Assembly (NCBI RefSeq): GCF_041734735.1
Contig: NC_134898.1
Span: 39,887,113 to 39,951,112, forward strand
DNA length: 64,000 bases
Source of the DNA: Babylonia areolata
Lineage: Eukaryota > Mollusca > Gastropoda > Neogastropoda > Buccinidae
Reading direction: 5' to 3'
Made by a program: the position numbers and the translations under genes. The notes beneath the pieces are model-generated. The model was not told where the DNA came from. It saw only the letters and a list, made by a program, of their open reading frames with translations, and ran no database searches. Of this stretch, positions 1 to 10,907 are shown piece after piece; position 1 is the stretch's first letter; each line of letters opens with the position of its first letter.

Positions 1-229
1 TCTGTCAGTCACAGGGAGAAGTGGATGGGAAGAAATGTGCAAATAGCAAAGTTTTGTCCCATAACCCAATCCCCAAGCTTATCCACTCACCCACTCAGTC
101 ACACCCCCTGAACCCCATCCCTTCAAAAAAAAGAAAAAGAAAAAAAGAAGTAAAGACAGATATACAAACCAAACCAAACCACTGAGGTAAGCAAATGTGT
201 GTGTGTGTGTGTGTGTGTGTAGTGTCACT

Positions 230-260
<31 letters not shown>

Positions 261-970
261 GTGGGTAGGGTGGAGACAAGGTTCTGAACCACATGCTGAT
301 CCATTCCACTCGACTGGGAAAGAGAGACTGTCAGTCTCACATGCTGAACACTCGGGTAGTGAACCTATATAGGCTTACACAACAATACAACTCACCACCA
401 GACACCGATTCAAATTCAATGGTTAAATTCCAGGTCTCTCAGTGGGGGTCTAGAGAGGGAAGGTTGGGTTGGGGAGTACACAGGAAAGGTATTGTTTGTT
501 TATAGACAGTTCATTGTGGGCAGTGTGAATTGATATAACAAATGTCAGGTGATGAGATAGATAACCACCATGTTGTTTATGACACTCAGAGTTTTTGTGT
601 TTTTTTAACAATGATACAAAATGGGAGTGATATTAATAGTCAGTAGAAATAGAAGGATTTACATGAATACAGGGTATTCCTTCCCAGCCACAAGGTAGGT
701 AGGTGGCACAGGGGAATTACTAAGCATAGCCACAGGTCTGCTGCTGCTTTTGAACCATGGTGTGAATGGTTTTCTCTTGTACAGTGTAGTGTTGATATTG
801 CCTTGATAGCTTTTTGTCCTACTGTGACTCTCCCCTCCTCCTCCCCCCTCTTCCCCCCTCGTCCCCACCAGGCATTCCCCTCCAGTCCAAAATAAAGTTA
901 ACACATATATTTGTCCATTTTCAAAATTATTTGCTTGTTTGGTTTGTTGATTTGGTTTGGTTTTTTCCTC

Positions 971-974
<4 letters not shown>

Positions 975-1060
<86 letters not shown>
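975..1060. repeat. Compound (TC)n(TA)n microsatellite
   Basis: An unbroken TC run of about 65 bp passes directly into TA dinucleotides. The same TC-to-TA architecture recurs near 15930-16000, 42590-42735 and 51105-51178. Confidence 0.95.
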
Positions 1061-2094
1061 ACCATTTTCAGACATGTATCTGTCCACATTCATCTGTGAT
1101 TTGTGAAAAGGACATAATCTTAATGTTTGCTTACTCATGTACTGTGTTAAATACACAATTAATTGACATGGTGATGATACTTTTTTTTTCTTTTCTACAA
1201 TTCTGGGTTTTTTCTCTCTTTTTTTTTCTTCTTTTTTCTATATATTTTGCATTTCTTTATGATTTTATATTAATTTGAACAACATGTCTACCAAACTGAA
1301 CAAAAAGAAGTTAAAGAAACAACACATATTAATGATTTATCAAAAGTCACTAACACAACTTGTTTTTTGGGTTTTTTGTTTTTTTTAATAGATATATATA
1401 AAATATCGCCAGTATGGAATAGATTAGCCACCACCATGACCAGGAACAAAGCAAAAATAAACTGGAAAAAAAAAGAAAGAAATATACAATGGTAATAAAA
1501 CATGAATTATAACAAACTGAAATGAAGCTTGCGGTTCCATGTTAATTGGCTTTTATTATGTATTAATTTTGTAATTTATATACCAGTATTTTTTTTTCAT
1601 TCAAAATATTCAAAATTTATTTTTAACATTTTTTCCTGGTGACCAGACATTCATGACATATCTGGTAAGATGTCTTCAAGCTTTCATTCTCTATTACATT
1701 TTCAGTCATTCACAATCACTCACAAACACATGTACACACATGCACAGATATATTCACTTATACATGCACTTGCGCACACACACCCACAACACACACACTC
1801 ACAATTTTTCTCTGTTGCATGTGTCCTATACTCTTGTTAACACACAATATCACAATTATTTTACCACATGCAACATGAACACAAGACTTGATCTGCTGGT
1901 TAGTAAAACTAGTAAGAGTTCCGATCCATTTACGCTTTTAACATTTTTAAACTTAAGATCTCTCTTTTTTTTTAATAATTTTCTTTTATAAGAAAATAAT
2001 TTCAATCAATCCATTTGAAAATGATAAAATGAAAGAAACAGAATTGAATAAGTGTGTTAACAGTTGAGAGAGAAAACAGAGGGAAGGAGGGGCT

Positions 2095-2097
<3 letters not shown>

Positions 2098-2146
<49 letters not shown>
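2098..2146. repeat. (CA)n(GA)n microsatellite
   Basis: A CA run directly followed by a short GA run. Low-complexity open frames across it are artefacts. Confidence 0.95.
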
Positions 2147-2147
<1 letters not shown>

Positions 2148-2620
2148 TCCAAGAATGGCCTCAACAGAAAACCATGGCTGGCTGGCTTTGTCAGGCTGCA
2201 ACAGTTTTGCCTGCAGGTACAATTACCTTGACAGCCCAGTAATTGACTGAGAGCCACTGTCATCTCCACACAGGTTGGTGGTGTGGGAGCCTGGGGCCTG
2301 AAACAGTTAAACAGTTTCTGAAAGGTTAACATGTCCTTGCAGAGATAGAAAGCACGGTGTAAGCTGTCACACTTTGATCGATCTTTGAAGGAGGAGGGGA
2401 TCAGTAGAACTCTATAGCCAGTTTCAGGGACTTATGGATTTTCAGAAAACTTCCAAGTACGACAGTGTTCAATGCAACTCAGCTCTAAACATGGTCATGT
2501 TCAAGACTGTAAGGCTAAGAAAATTTTCAGGTACAACAATGTACAATTTATACAGTTATGAAATTTGTCAGGCATTGTATTAGATGGTGTGCAGAGTAAA
2601 CAGTTAAGTTATTGCTGGCA

Positions 2621-2741
2621 CAGTTCAGTTCAGTTCCTCGAGTCTCATTGTATTCAGGCAAATCCATTCATGCTGTTCCACATCTGCTTAGCAGATTCCT
2701 GACCAGTAGTGTAATCCAACATACTTTGTTCGGCCTTGAGG
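2621..2741 (-). repeat. SINE-D 3' fragment
   Basis: Read on the minus strand it carries the SINE-D tail: the near-palindrome around CTGCTTAGCAGAT, then a stretch ending in repeated CTGAA-type units. It matches the 3' end of the full-length copy at 17115-17513. The tRNA-like head is missing. Confidence 0.75.
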
Positions 2742-2792
2742 AATTAAGAAATAATAATGTTGAATAAATAGATAGAAATGCAGGTGCGTCAG

Positions 2793-3105
2793 TGGTATAA
2801 TGATATAATCGCTGTCCAGTTAAGATATTTGTTGTGTTGCAGTTTTTGTACAGTTTGCCTTGAGGAATAAAGAAATGATAATGAAGAATGAATAAACTAT
2901 AATGATTATAATGATAATGGTTATTATTATTATAAGAATAATGATAATGGTAATTATTAATGATAATGATAGTATGAAATAATGAATAATTATTGCAGTT
3001 TGATAAATAAGTAATAATATTGACCCATGCTGGTATGTCAGTGATATAATGATATAATCACTGTCCGGTTAAGATATTTGTTGTGTTGCAGTTTTTGTAC
3101 AGTTT
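2793..3105 (+). repeat. Direct repeat of about 65 bp around an AT-rich spacer
   Basis: The segment at 2793-2853 recurs with few changes at 3040-3105; both contain GATATAATC followed by CTGTCC and TTGTGTTGCAG. The spacer is rich in ATAATG/ATAATA triplets. The two copies bracket the left edge of the degenerate array that follows. Confidence 0.75.
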
Positions 3106-3109
3106 AGAA

Positions 3110-4150
3110 AAGTAATAGGTACTACACAGCTTCATACAGTTCACAACATTGGGAGGCAAAGTGGTGTACAGCAGTCTAAAAAAATGATAATAAACCATTT
3201 AAAAAATGTACAATTATGGAAATGGCAAACTACAAGTACAACAGTGTGGTACAGTTTGGGAAATTTGTATTGTACACTTTTCTCTGTACAGAAACTGTAC
3301 AGTTCATGGAATTTCCAAACAAAATGATGTAGTTTATATAAAATATCTTGGTATTATGGCGCAAAGCTGATAAAATCACCAGGTTTGATGATGTACAGTT
3401 TAAAAATCACCAGATAGAAATGTACAGTTTCAAAATTGCCGATTGGAAGGGTTTACACAGTACAATTTGAAAATAACCAGATGCAAATTTAAAATCTAAA
3501 AATTGCCAAGAAAAAGGATGTACACTTAAAAATCACAGATAAAAATGCACACTTTAAGAATTACTAGGTTTTACTGTGTACACTTACAAAAAGAACAAAG
3601 ATGGAAACAGGTACCAGGTACTTTGGTGTAATTAAATCAAATTGCCAAGTACAATGGTATAGCTTTAAAACCACCATATACAAGACTGTGCAAGTCTGTA
3701 AACAACTTGTCACAACAGGCAGTGTACAGCTCAGAAGATAACTTGGTATAAGAATGTATAGCTCAGAAGATTACTGGGTATATCAATGTACAGCTTCAAA
3801 GACAACCAGGCATAACAGTGTGCAGCTCAGAAGATACCCAAGTATAACAGTGTTCAGCTCAGAAGATAACCATGTATAACAGCAAACAGCTCAGACGATA
3901 ACTAGATATGACAGTATACAGCTTAGAAAAATGCACTGCAGTATACAGCAATGTTCAGTTCACAAACTATGTTCATTTGTGAAGATAAAAAACAAAAATC
4001 TCATGGCACCACAAAGTACAAATCAGAAATTTATCATTTAAGAAAAATGACAGATAAAACTATACACTTAAGAAAACTGGCAGGTAAGAGAGTGTAGTCC
4101 AGAAAATTGATAGATATAGCTGGGCACACACACTTCAGACCATTGCCAAG
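3110..4150 (+). repeat. Old degenerate minisatellite, about 32-bp unit
   Basis: The clearest part is six consecutive 32-bp units at about 3725-3916, each of the form TACAGCTCAGAAGATAAC followed by a GTATAACAGTG-like half. To both sides the same theme (ACAGTT, AAAATT, CCAG, a short gap, GTACA) decays over about 1 kb, with scattered similar words back to 2400. No coding exon is visible. Confidence 0.7.
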
Positions 4151-5326
4151 TACAAGTACAAACCCAGTGTCCACTGTTTTTGTGTACCTGCAGAGAGGGT
4201 TTGGCCACCATCAGTCATGGTTCATCGAACAACCCTGACCATTTATGTGGACAGTATTGCTGCTGGGCAGTTCACTGTTGCATAACTTAACCCAGGGCAA
4301 AAAAGCCCTTGTTCTTGAAGTGGGTCACATGCTTCATGTTAGCTGTGGCACTCTTCCTCATTGACTTGTAGCAGCCTGTTGCCCCTGGAAACCGAGTTCT
4401 CCTCCTCTTCCTCCTCCTCCTCCAAAAATGCCCCTGGGCAGAAGGACAAAGGAGTTCAGAGGGGTGGTGGTGATTGTGTCACAGCAGTGGAGCCAAGTCT
4501 TTGTGCCACAGCCAGTGGGGTGTTTTTGCCCTTGGGCAGTCCCTGCTTTGTCAGTGGACTTGGGTTCAGTGTCTTCCTGTCACAGTATGTGTGTACTGCT
4601 GTGTCTTGGACTGACTAGCCTCAGTTTCTTGTGTCTTGAGTGTGAGGTTGGTGGTGTGCTACTTACTGTGGTACCAGGTTTAAAGTGTTTGGAGACCTAT
4701 AGATACACACAATGATGCTTGCGAAAAGTGAAATCTCTCTCATTCTGGACTACCATCTCAAGGTTGGTACAGTGAAATCTCATTTAGAAGAGAAAAAAAA
4801 ATCAATGATAATCTGTTGCTGATGTTTAAATGATGCTGTGGTTTGGTCTCCACTCAGTTCTTTATCCTCTGTATCAGCATAGAATGTTCAGGATGGGTGA
4901 AGAGAAAGCGGTTTGTTTCATGTTATGGTTTAAAGCCTAGAAGACTGCAAGAGCCAGTGCTGAGAGTGGTAGTATTTATGTTGCGAAGTCATAGAGCATA
5001 CCTAAAACAATTGTCATTTATTACCGTGGTGGTGATGGTTTTCTGAACTATTTCCCCTGTCATTGTGTTTCATTTTCTGTTGCTCTGTGTGTCACTCACC
5101 ACTGTTGTCAAGTGTTGCTTGACACACAGTTCTGTCTCTGTTAGCATGTTCCATGCCATTTTATATGCCACATTTCACTGTCAACAAATGTCCCAGGTGT
5201 CGCTGTTATTATAGTGAAAACATGCCCTGTTTCACTGTGTTAACAATGTGTTCCATGCCAGATAACATGCCCCATTTCATTTAAGAAGTGATCCAGGCCA
5301 TGTCACTGTTGTATTGGACTATATTA
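4151..5326. other. Unique-looking sequence, no gene recognised
   Basis: Mixed-composition DNA with short open frames, the longest 85 codons at 4361-4618 including a serine run from TCC repeats. None shows a recognised motif or convincing exon borders. A 5' UTR exon of the downstream gene could lie here but cannot be shown. Confidence 0.4.
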
Positions 5327-5582
5327 TATTGTATTCTTTGTCACAACAGATTTCTCTGTGACATTTGGGCTGCTCTCCCCAGGGAGAGCGTGTCACTACA
5401 CTCTTAGCACCACCCCTTTTTTTGTATTTTTTGCCTGCCTGCGATTTTATTTGTTTTCCTATTGAAGTGGATTTTTCTACAGAATTTTGCCAGGGACAAC
5501 CCTTTTGTTGCCATGGGTAATTTTATGTGCAGTAAGTGCATGATGCACTTGGACCTCAGTTTATCATCTCATCCGTATGACT
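5327..5582 (-). repeat. SINE-A, truncated at its 5' end
   Basis: The minus strand carries the 3' two thirds of SINE-A: the central domain (words such as GATGAGACGATAAAC and GGCAAAATTCTG in other copies), the GGGTGGCGCTG block, and the tail. Homology stops at 5582, where sequence from the 32-bp array begins directly. The tRNA-like head is absent. Confidence 0.8.
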
Positions 5583-5583
5583 C

Positions 5584-5680
5584 AGAAGATAACCAGGTAG
5601 ATAGCAGTGAACAGCTCAGAAAAATGCATGATACAACAATGTTCAGTTCACAAACTATGTACATTTGTGTACATTAAAAA
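5584..5680 (+). repeat. Displaced copy of the minisatellite's right end
   Basis: About 95 bp, from CAGAAGATAACCAGGTAGAT on, match the right end of the array at about 3870-4000, including the following non-array words GTTCAGTTCACAAACTATGT. It is joined directly to the truncated SINE-A. Confidence 0.7.
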
Positions 5681-5950
5681 AAAAACTCTTTGTATGGTCA
5701 GGAGAAATGTGATGATGGCAGGAAATTTAAGTGGTCAGTCTAATATAGGTTGTCTTGTACCACTTCAGCAAGTCTCGAGAGGCCCCTGGTTTGAACTCTG
5801 ACCATGCCAGTTGAGTTACACGTTAAAGACAGAGCTTTCCTCTAGTTTCCAAGATCCTTGGACTGGTCAGCTGTCTTAACATGTGGACAATGAAATGTAC
5901 CAGTCTCAGGTGGAATATAGAAGAAGACCAAGAACACAACCAGCATATTT

Positions 5951-5952
<2 letters not shown>

Positions 5953-5986
<34 letters not shown>
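5953..5986. repeat. Poly(A) run
   Basis: A run of more than 30 A residues in genomic DNA. No element body was identified beside it. Confidence 0.9.
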
Positions 5987-5992
<6 letters not shown>

Positions 5993-6227
5993 TGTGGCTA
6001 CTTCAATGGCACTGTAAGCATATTTGTTCATCAAAAAGCCGTACGCATGGTTTTGAATAGATGAATGAATACAGAAAGAAAGAAAGAAATAGATAAATAA
6101 ATAAAATGTGAGTTGCAGCTGCAAAAGGTTTTCATCAATATTATTATATTGATGCATGTTGTTATTTGTATTATGAACCCCCATGTCATTAGGGCTGTAA
6201 AGCTGTTGATATTAAAGTGTTCAGTGT

Positions 6228-6306
6228 TCTCTCTCTCAGACTCTCTCTCTCTCTCTCTCTCAGACTCGCTCTCTCTTTCTCTCTCTCTCAGATTGACTCT
6301 CTCTCA

Positions 6307-6349
<43 letters not shown>

Positions 6350-6355
6350 ACTCTA
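6228..6355. repeat. (TC)n microsatellite with CAGA interruptions
   Basis: TC-rich tract of about 125 bp, regularly interrupted by CAGACT. Confidence 0.9.
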
Positions 6356-6600
6356 TCTAGTGGGGTAGGGGGAATTAAAAAAAAAGCTATGGTACATATT
6401 TCACACAGCGATACACACACATACACATACACATGCACAGATATAGTATTAACTTTTTTATCAAGTTTTTAATTTAACATTGTGTATTACATTCCTACGA
6501 CTTATACATAATGCATGTATTTTTTAATGCACTGAGAGCCACAAGGTAAGGTTTGTATAAATGCACATCAGTAGTAGTAGTAGTAATATCTAAGGCCCTG

Positions 6601-6786
6601 TTTCAGTGTAGTGTTGTCTCCTTTAGAAGGGCACCCAGGTATGAATGGGTGCCTGACTTCGTGGGGAAGGTTAAAACAGCAGGTGAGGATTGGGCCTCAC
6701 CTTCCAAAGCCAAGCCATAGACATAGTGGATATGAATCCACTGCCCCAATGGTTGTAAAAGGCAACGGGACCTTTGAGCTTTAACA
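6601..6786 (+). repeat. SINE-G 3' part
   Basis: Matches the 3' portion of the SINE-G copies at 21355-21995 and 34940-36720: a CACCCAGGTATGAATGGGT block, a GGGCCTC block, ATGAATCCACTG and a GGGACCTTTGAGCTTTAAC end. The head is missing. It abuts the SINE-A copy that starts at about 6788. Confidence 0.7.
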
Positions 6787-6787
6787 T

Positions 6788-7187
6788 GGAGTGATGGCCT
6801 AGAGGTAACGTGTCCGCCTAGGAAGCGAGAGAATCTGAGCGCGCTGGTTCGAATCACGGTTCAGCCGCTGATATTTTCTCCCCCTTCGCTAGACCTTGAG
6901 TGGTGGTCTGGACGCTAGTCATTCGGATGAGACGATAAACCGAGGTCCCGTGTGCAGCATGCACTTAGCGCACGTAAAAGAACCCACGGCAACAAAAGGG
7001 TTGTTCCTGGCAAAATTCTGTACAAAAATCCACATCGATAGGAAAAACAAATAAAACTGCATGCAGGAAAAAATACAAAAAAATGGGTGGCGCTGTAGTG
7101 TAGTGACGCACTCTCCCTGGGGAGAGCAGCCCGAATTTCACACAGAGAAATCTGTTGTGATAAAAAGAAATACAAATACAAATACAC
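6788..7187 (+). repeat. SINE-A, full length, 45 bp before the start exon
   Basis: A complete copy of about 400 bp. The tRNA-like head has an A-box-like TGGCCTAGAGG and a B-box-like GGTTCGAATCA. The central domain includes ATTCGGATGAGACGATAAAC and GCACGTAAAAGAACCC, and the tail is a short ATACAA repeat. The central domain resembles the conserved core of the animal MetaSINE superfamily; that match is from memory and not computed. The tail ends 47 bp before the acceptor of the exon holding the start codon of the Rabin8-like gene. Confidence 0.85.
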
Positions 7188-7240
7188 TTTTATTATTATG
7201 ATTATTCTGACGTGTGAATGTTTTGTCTGGCCAGGTGAAG

Positions 7241-7374
7241 ATGGCTCACAACCTGACGGCCTCTCTGATGATGCCAGATGCCAGCGTTCCCGCAGACAGC
7301 ACTGCCAATGCTGGCACCAGAGCCAACCACATCACCAACGGAGGCAGTGGTCTGGCTTCGCAAGACAGTTTCTG
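7241..7374 (+). CDS. RAB3IP: Rabin8-like coding exon 1 (start exon)
   Basis: The exon begins at 7235 after GGCCAG, with ATG at 7241, and encodes 44 residues plus two bases of residue 45. It starts [15 protein letters not shown] and ends LASQDSF, then TG|GTGAGC. This N-terminal tail is polar, of low conservation and without a recognised domain. A CTGAC-like branch site lies about 24 nt before the acceptor. Because the exon has an acceptor, at least one non-coding exon must lie upstream. Confidence 0.8.
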
Positions 7375-9488
7375 GTGAGCGGCAGTTTCTGTTGGTGAAG
7401 GAGACATCGCTGCGTTCGGGCAAATCCATGTATATGCTGCACCACTACCACTTTCTGTCAGGCAGATTGCCTGACCAGTAGCATAACCCAGGTGGCAAGA
7501 GACACAATATTTAAGGTCACCAGTTCATGACAGAAGTTCAAGTCCCTGATTTTTATTGGCCTCACAGGATGGGTGGATTTTGATAAAACATTATGGGTTG
7601 AATTAAAGTTGGGAGTGAATTGGGTGGGGTGGGGGTGGGTGGGTTGTGATTGGTGATGTGTTTCTTCATGTTTAAATTGTATAATTTGTTAAAATGGTGT
7701 ACATGTGTTAATTTGTTGATTAGTTTAATAGTTTAGTTTACTTGTTTGTTTGTCATCTCCTAGGACTGTCACGTATATGTGTTTGTTTAATGTCATCTCT
7801 AAGGACTGTCACCTTGCCACACCATCAAGGCTTCATACCCCTTGTGAAAAGAGAGGAAAACTTGGACATTATGTGACCAGCAGAGAACAGATAATGGAAA
7901 GCTTTTTTTCTTGTGTTGTCTGTCCCATGTTTTCTGCATTTTCTTCTCCCAAAACAAACAAAACAAAAAACGGCTGAGTGATTCACCAGCTTTGGTTCAA
8001 TACATGACTGACTAATGGAAAGTTAACAATGTCCATGCTGAACTTGCTCGATTGGTTTCTGCTGGCTGTGGCTGCTGCAGGAATTTGTATTTGTATTTGT
8101 ATTTCTTTTCATCACAACAGATTTCTCTGTGTGAAATTCGGGCTGCTCTCCCCAGGGAGAGTGCGTCGCTACACTACAGCGCCACCCATTTTTTTTGTAT
8201 TTTTTCCTGCATGCAGTTTTATTTGTTTTTCCTATCGATGTGGATTTTTGTACAGAATTTTGCCAGGAACAACCCTTTTGTTGCCGTGGGTTCTTTTACG
8301 TGCGCTAAGTGCATGCTGCACACGGGACCTCGGTTTATCGTCTCATCCGAATGACTAGCGTCCAGACCACCGCTCAAGGTCTAGTGGAGGGGGAGAAAAT
8401 ATAGGTGGCTGAACCGTGATTCGAACCAGCGCGCTCAGATTCTCTCGCTTCCTAGGCAGACGCGTTACCTGTAGGCCATCACTCCACATGAATATATCTA
8501 GTAGAAATTATTCAGCCTTGTTGCACAAAGTATTAGAAGAAGAAAAAGGAAGATGGATTTCCTCAGGTTCATCAGTATAAACTTGCCCTTCATCTGTTGT
8601 TTAATCTCAACTTGTGGCCTAAACATGCTTCTGAGATACTTTGGGTTTTTGATGTATCTTCACTTACAACACATCTATTATAAGGGAAGTGAAGTGTACT
8701 TTGTTATCTCAAATAAGACTGTGCATTGTGTCAAGAATAGAAGTACTGGCATGTTCACTGGAGCTGTCAACAGGCTTCAGCCTGAGGGGATGTTCTCTCT
8801 CTCTCTTGTCTCTCTCTCTCTCTCTCTCTGGGTTTTTTTAAGGCTTCATCACTGATGTTGTCAGTAAGGGGTAGTTGGAGAGAGAGGGGGAGGGGGGGTG
8901 GGGTTGGGAGAGGCGAGGGGAGGAGAATGAGGGGATGGGGGTCATTATTTGTGAGCCTGTCCTGTGGTTGACCTGGTGTTTTAGGGCATGGCAGTTACTG
9001 ATGAGATTCCCATCATCAGAGTGACTCAGCAGTTTGGTGGCTTGATGTGCGGGGAGGGGTTGGGGCAGAGCGTGTCAGTTTAACATTGTTATTTTGTTAC
9101 TTTGCTGGCTGCTTTCACACGGACTGAAAGAGGAGGAATCTGTATGTATGGATTTGTGTGTGTGTTTCTGGCAGAACTTGGGATGAGCTTGGTTGGCATA
9201 AAGAGGAGCCCAGGGGGCAGAGGGTTGGGGGGGGGGGAGGGGTCAGGAACAACCACCAAGGTAGCAACACATGGGGAGGGGGGGGGGGGGGGAGAGAGAT
9301 AAAAATTAAAAAGGAAATAAAAAAAATTCTGGTTTGGACAAGTTCATGATGGAAACAGTGGTGCAGTTATAAATGTATAAAATAAATGTGAGAGGACAAT
9401 TTATTGTCCTCTCACACCTTGTCCCCCTACATGAAGCTTGGGTCATTTGGAGGGATATGTATAGATACAGATGTGTGTGTGTGTGTGT

Positions 9489-9520
<32 letters not shown>

Positions 9521-10876
9521 TTCATACCTCTGAATTGAAGTTGTTGTTGCTGTTGTTATTATTATTGTTGTTCACTTGTTGTTCTTGGTGGTGGTGGTGT
9601 TTTAATAAGATACATTTCATTTATCTGTTTGTGATTATTAAAAGCATATGTTATTATTAGTGATAGTGGTAGTAGTAGTAGTAGGCATAGTGGTAGTAGT
9701 TGAACATGTAATGCAAGACAACCTCTTGAACAGCTTGCACAACTGTACACACCCATACCCCTGCCCAGTCTTCACATCTGCACTGGTGTTCTCACATGCG
9801 ACATCCATATATACCTTTTATTTTGTATTCTTGCAAATTGGGTTCTCCTCTTTGAATGAATGGAAATACACAATTTTCAGCAGTTCAGAACACAAGCGAT
9901 CGTTACATCAGTTATCAGTGTTCCAGACTTCACATACAAGATTTTTTTTAGACATAAGATGAAGATGAATGAACCTTTAAGAAATGTACCGTTTACCAAA
10001 TGATTTTCAAATCGAGTGAAAGTGCAGACACGGGCTGTTAACTCCTTTTCCAGTTAGTTTAACAAAAAAGTATTTTTCAGTAACACCTTGACTTATACCA
10101 AAGCTGTGCATTCAGTCACATTACCTGATTTTTTAATAGTTTCGTTAAAAACGCAAAACGTCAAAATTTGTAATGCATATCACCCACTTACCTGTTGGAT
10201 CCTACCCACATCACCTGGGCTGGGTTCAGGCAGGAGGACAATGGTGTATTGTTTGAGTTGTAAAGTGAGCCAGTGCTGATAGGTGTTGGACGGTGAATGT
10301 GGAATGTGAAGGTTGGCTGATGCACTGGGGATGTGGTGGAGAATGAGCAAGAGGCAGATGCATCACAGCATAACACACTACCCATCAGTTCTGTGAAAGG
10401 CGTACTTCCCCCCCCCCCCTTCCCCCCCCCCTTCCCCCCCCTTCTTCTTCTTCTTTTTCTTCTCCTTCTGCATTCACTCGTATGCACACGAGTGGGCTTT
10501 TACGTGTATGACCGTTTTTACCCCGCCATGTAGGCAGCCATACTCCGTTTTCGGGGACGTGCATGCTGGGTATGTTCTTGTTTCCATAACCCACCGAACA
10601 CTGACATGGATTACAGGATCTTTAACATGCATATTTGATCTTCTGCTTGCATATACACACGAAGGGGGTTCAGGCACTAGCAGGTCTGCACATATGTTGA
10701 CCTGGGAGATCATAAAAATCTCCACCCTTTACCCACCAGGCGCCATCACCGTGATTCGAACCCGGGACCCTCAGATTGACAGTCCAATGCTTTAACCACT
10801 CAGCTATTGCGCCCGTCTTTTTTTTTCCTTCAAATTCAGATTAACAGATTTAGCACAACATTGTTGTACTTGTTGA

Positions 10877-10907
<31 letters not shown>

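Larger units (their letters stand above)
1..2380. other. Upstream flank with simple repeats, no gene seen
   Basis: AT-rich sequence without a recognisable coding exon. It holds a TG run near 199-219, a run of A at 231-256, a long compound TC/TA microsatellite at 975-1060 and a CA/GA run near 2098-2146. Open frames here are only translations of these runs. It could be intergenic or part of a 5' UTR intron of the downstream gene; the sequence does not decide. Confidence 0.5.

Noticed and set aside
4361-4618. 85-codon frame with a serine run
   Set aside because: No motif, no convincing splice borders; the serine run comes from TCC repeats.
6915-7187. 90-codon minus-strand frame also seen at 8029-8358 and 30012-30233
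   Set aside because: These are translations of SINE-A copies.
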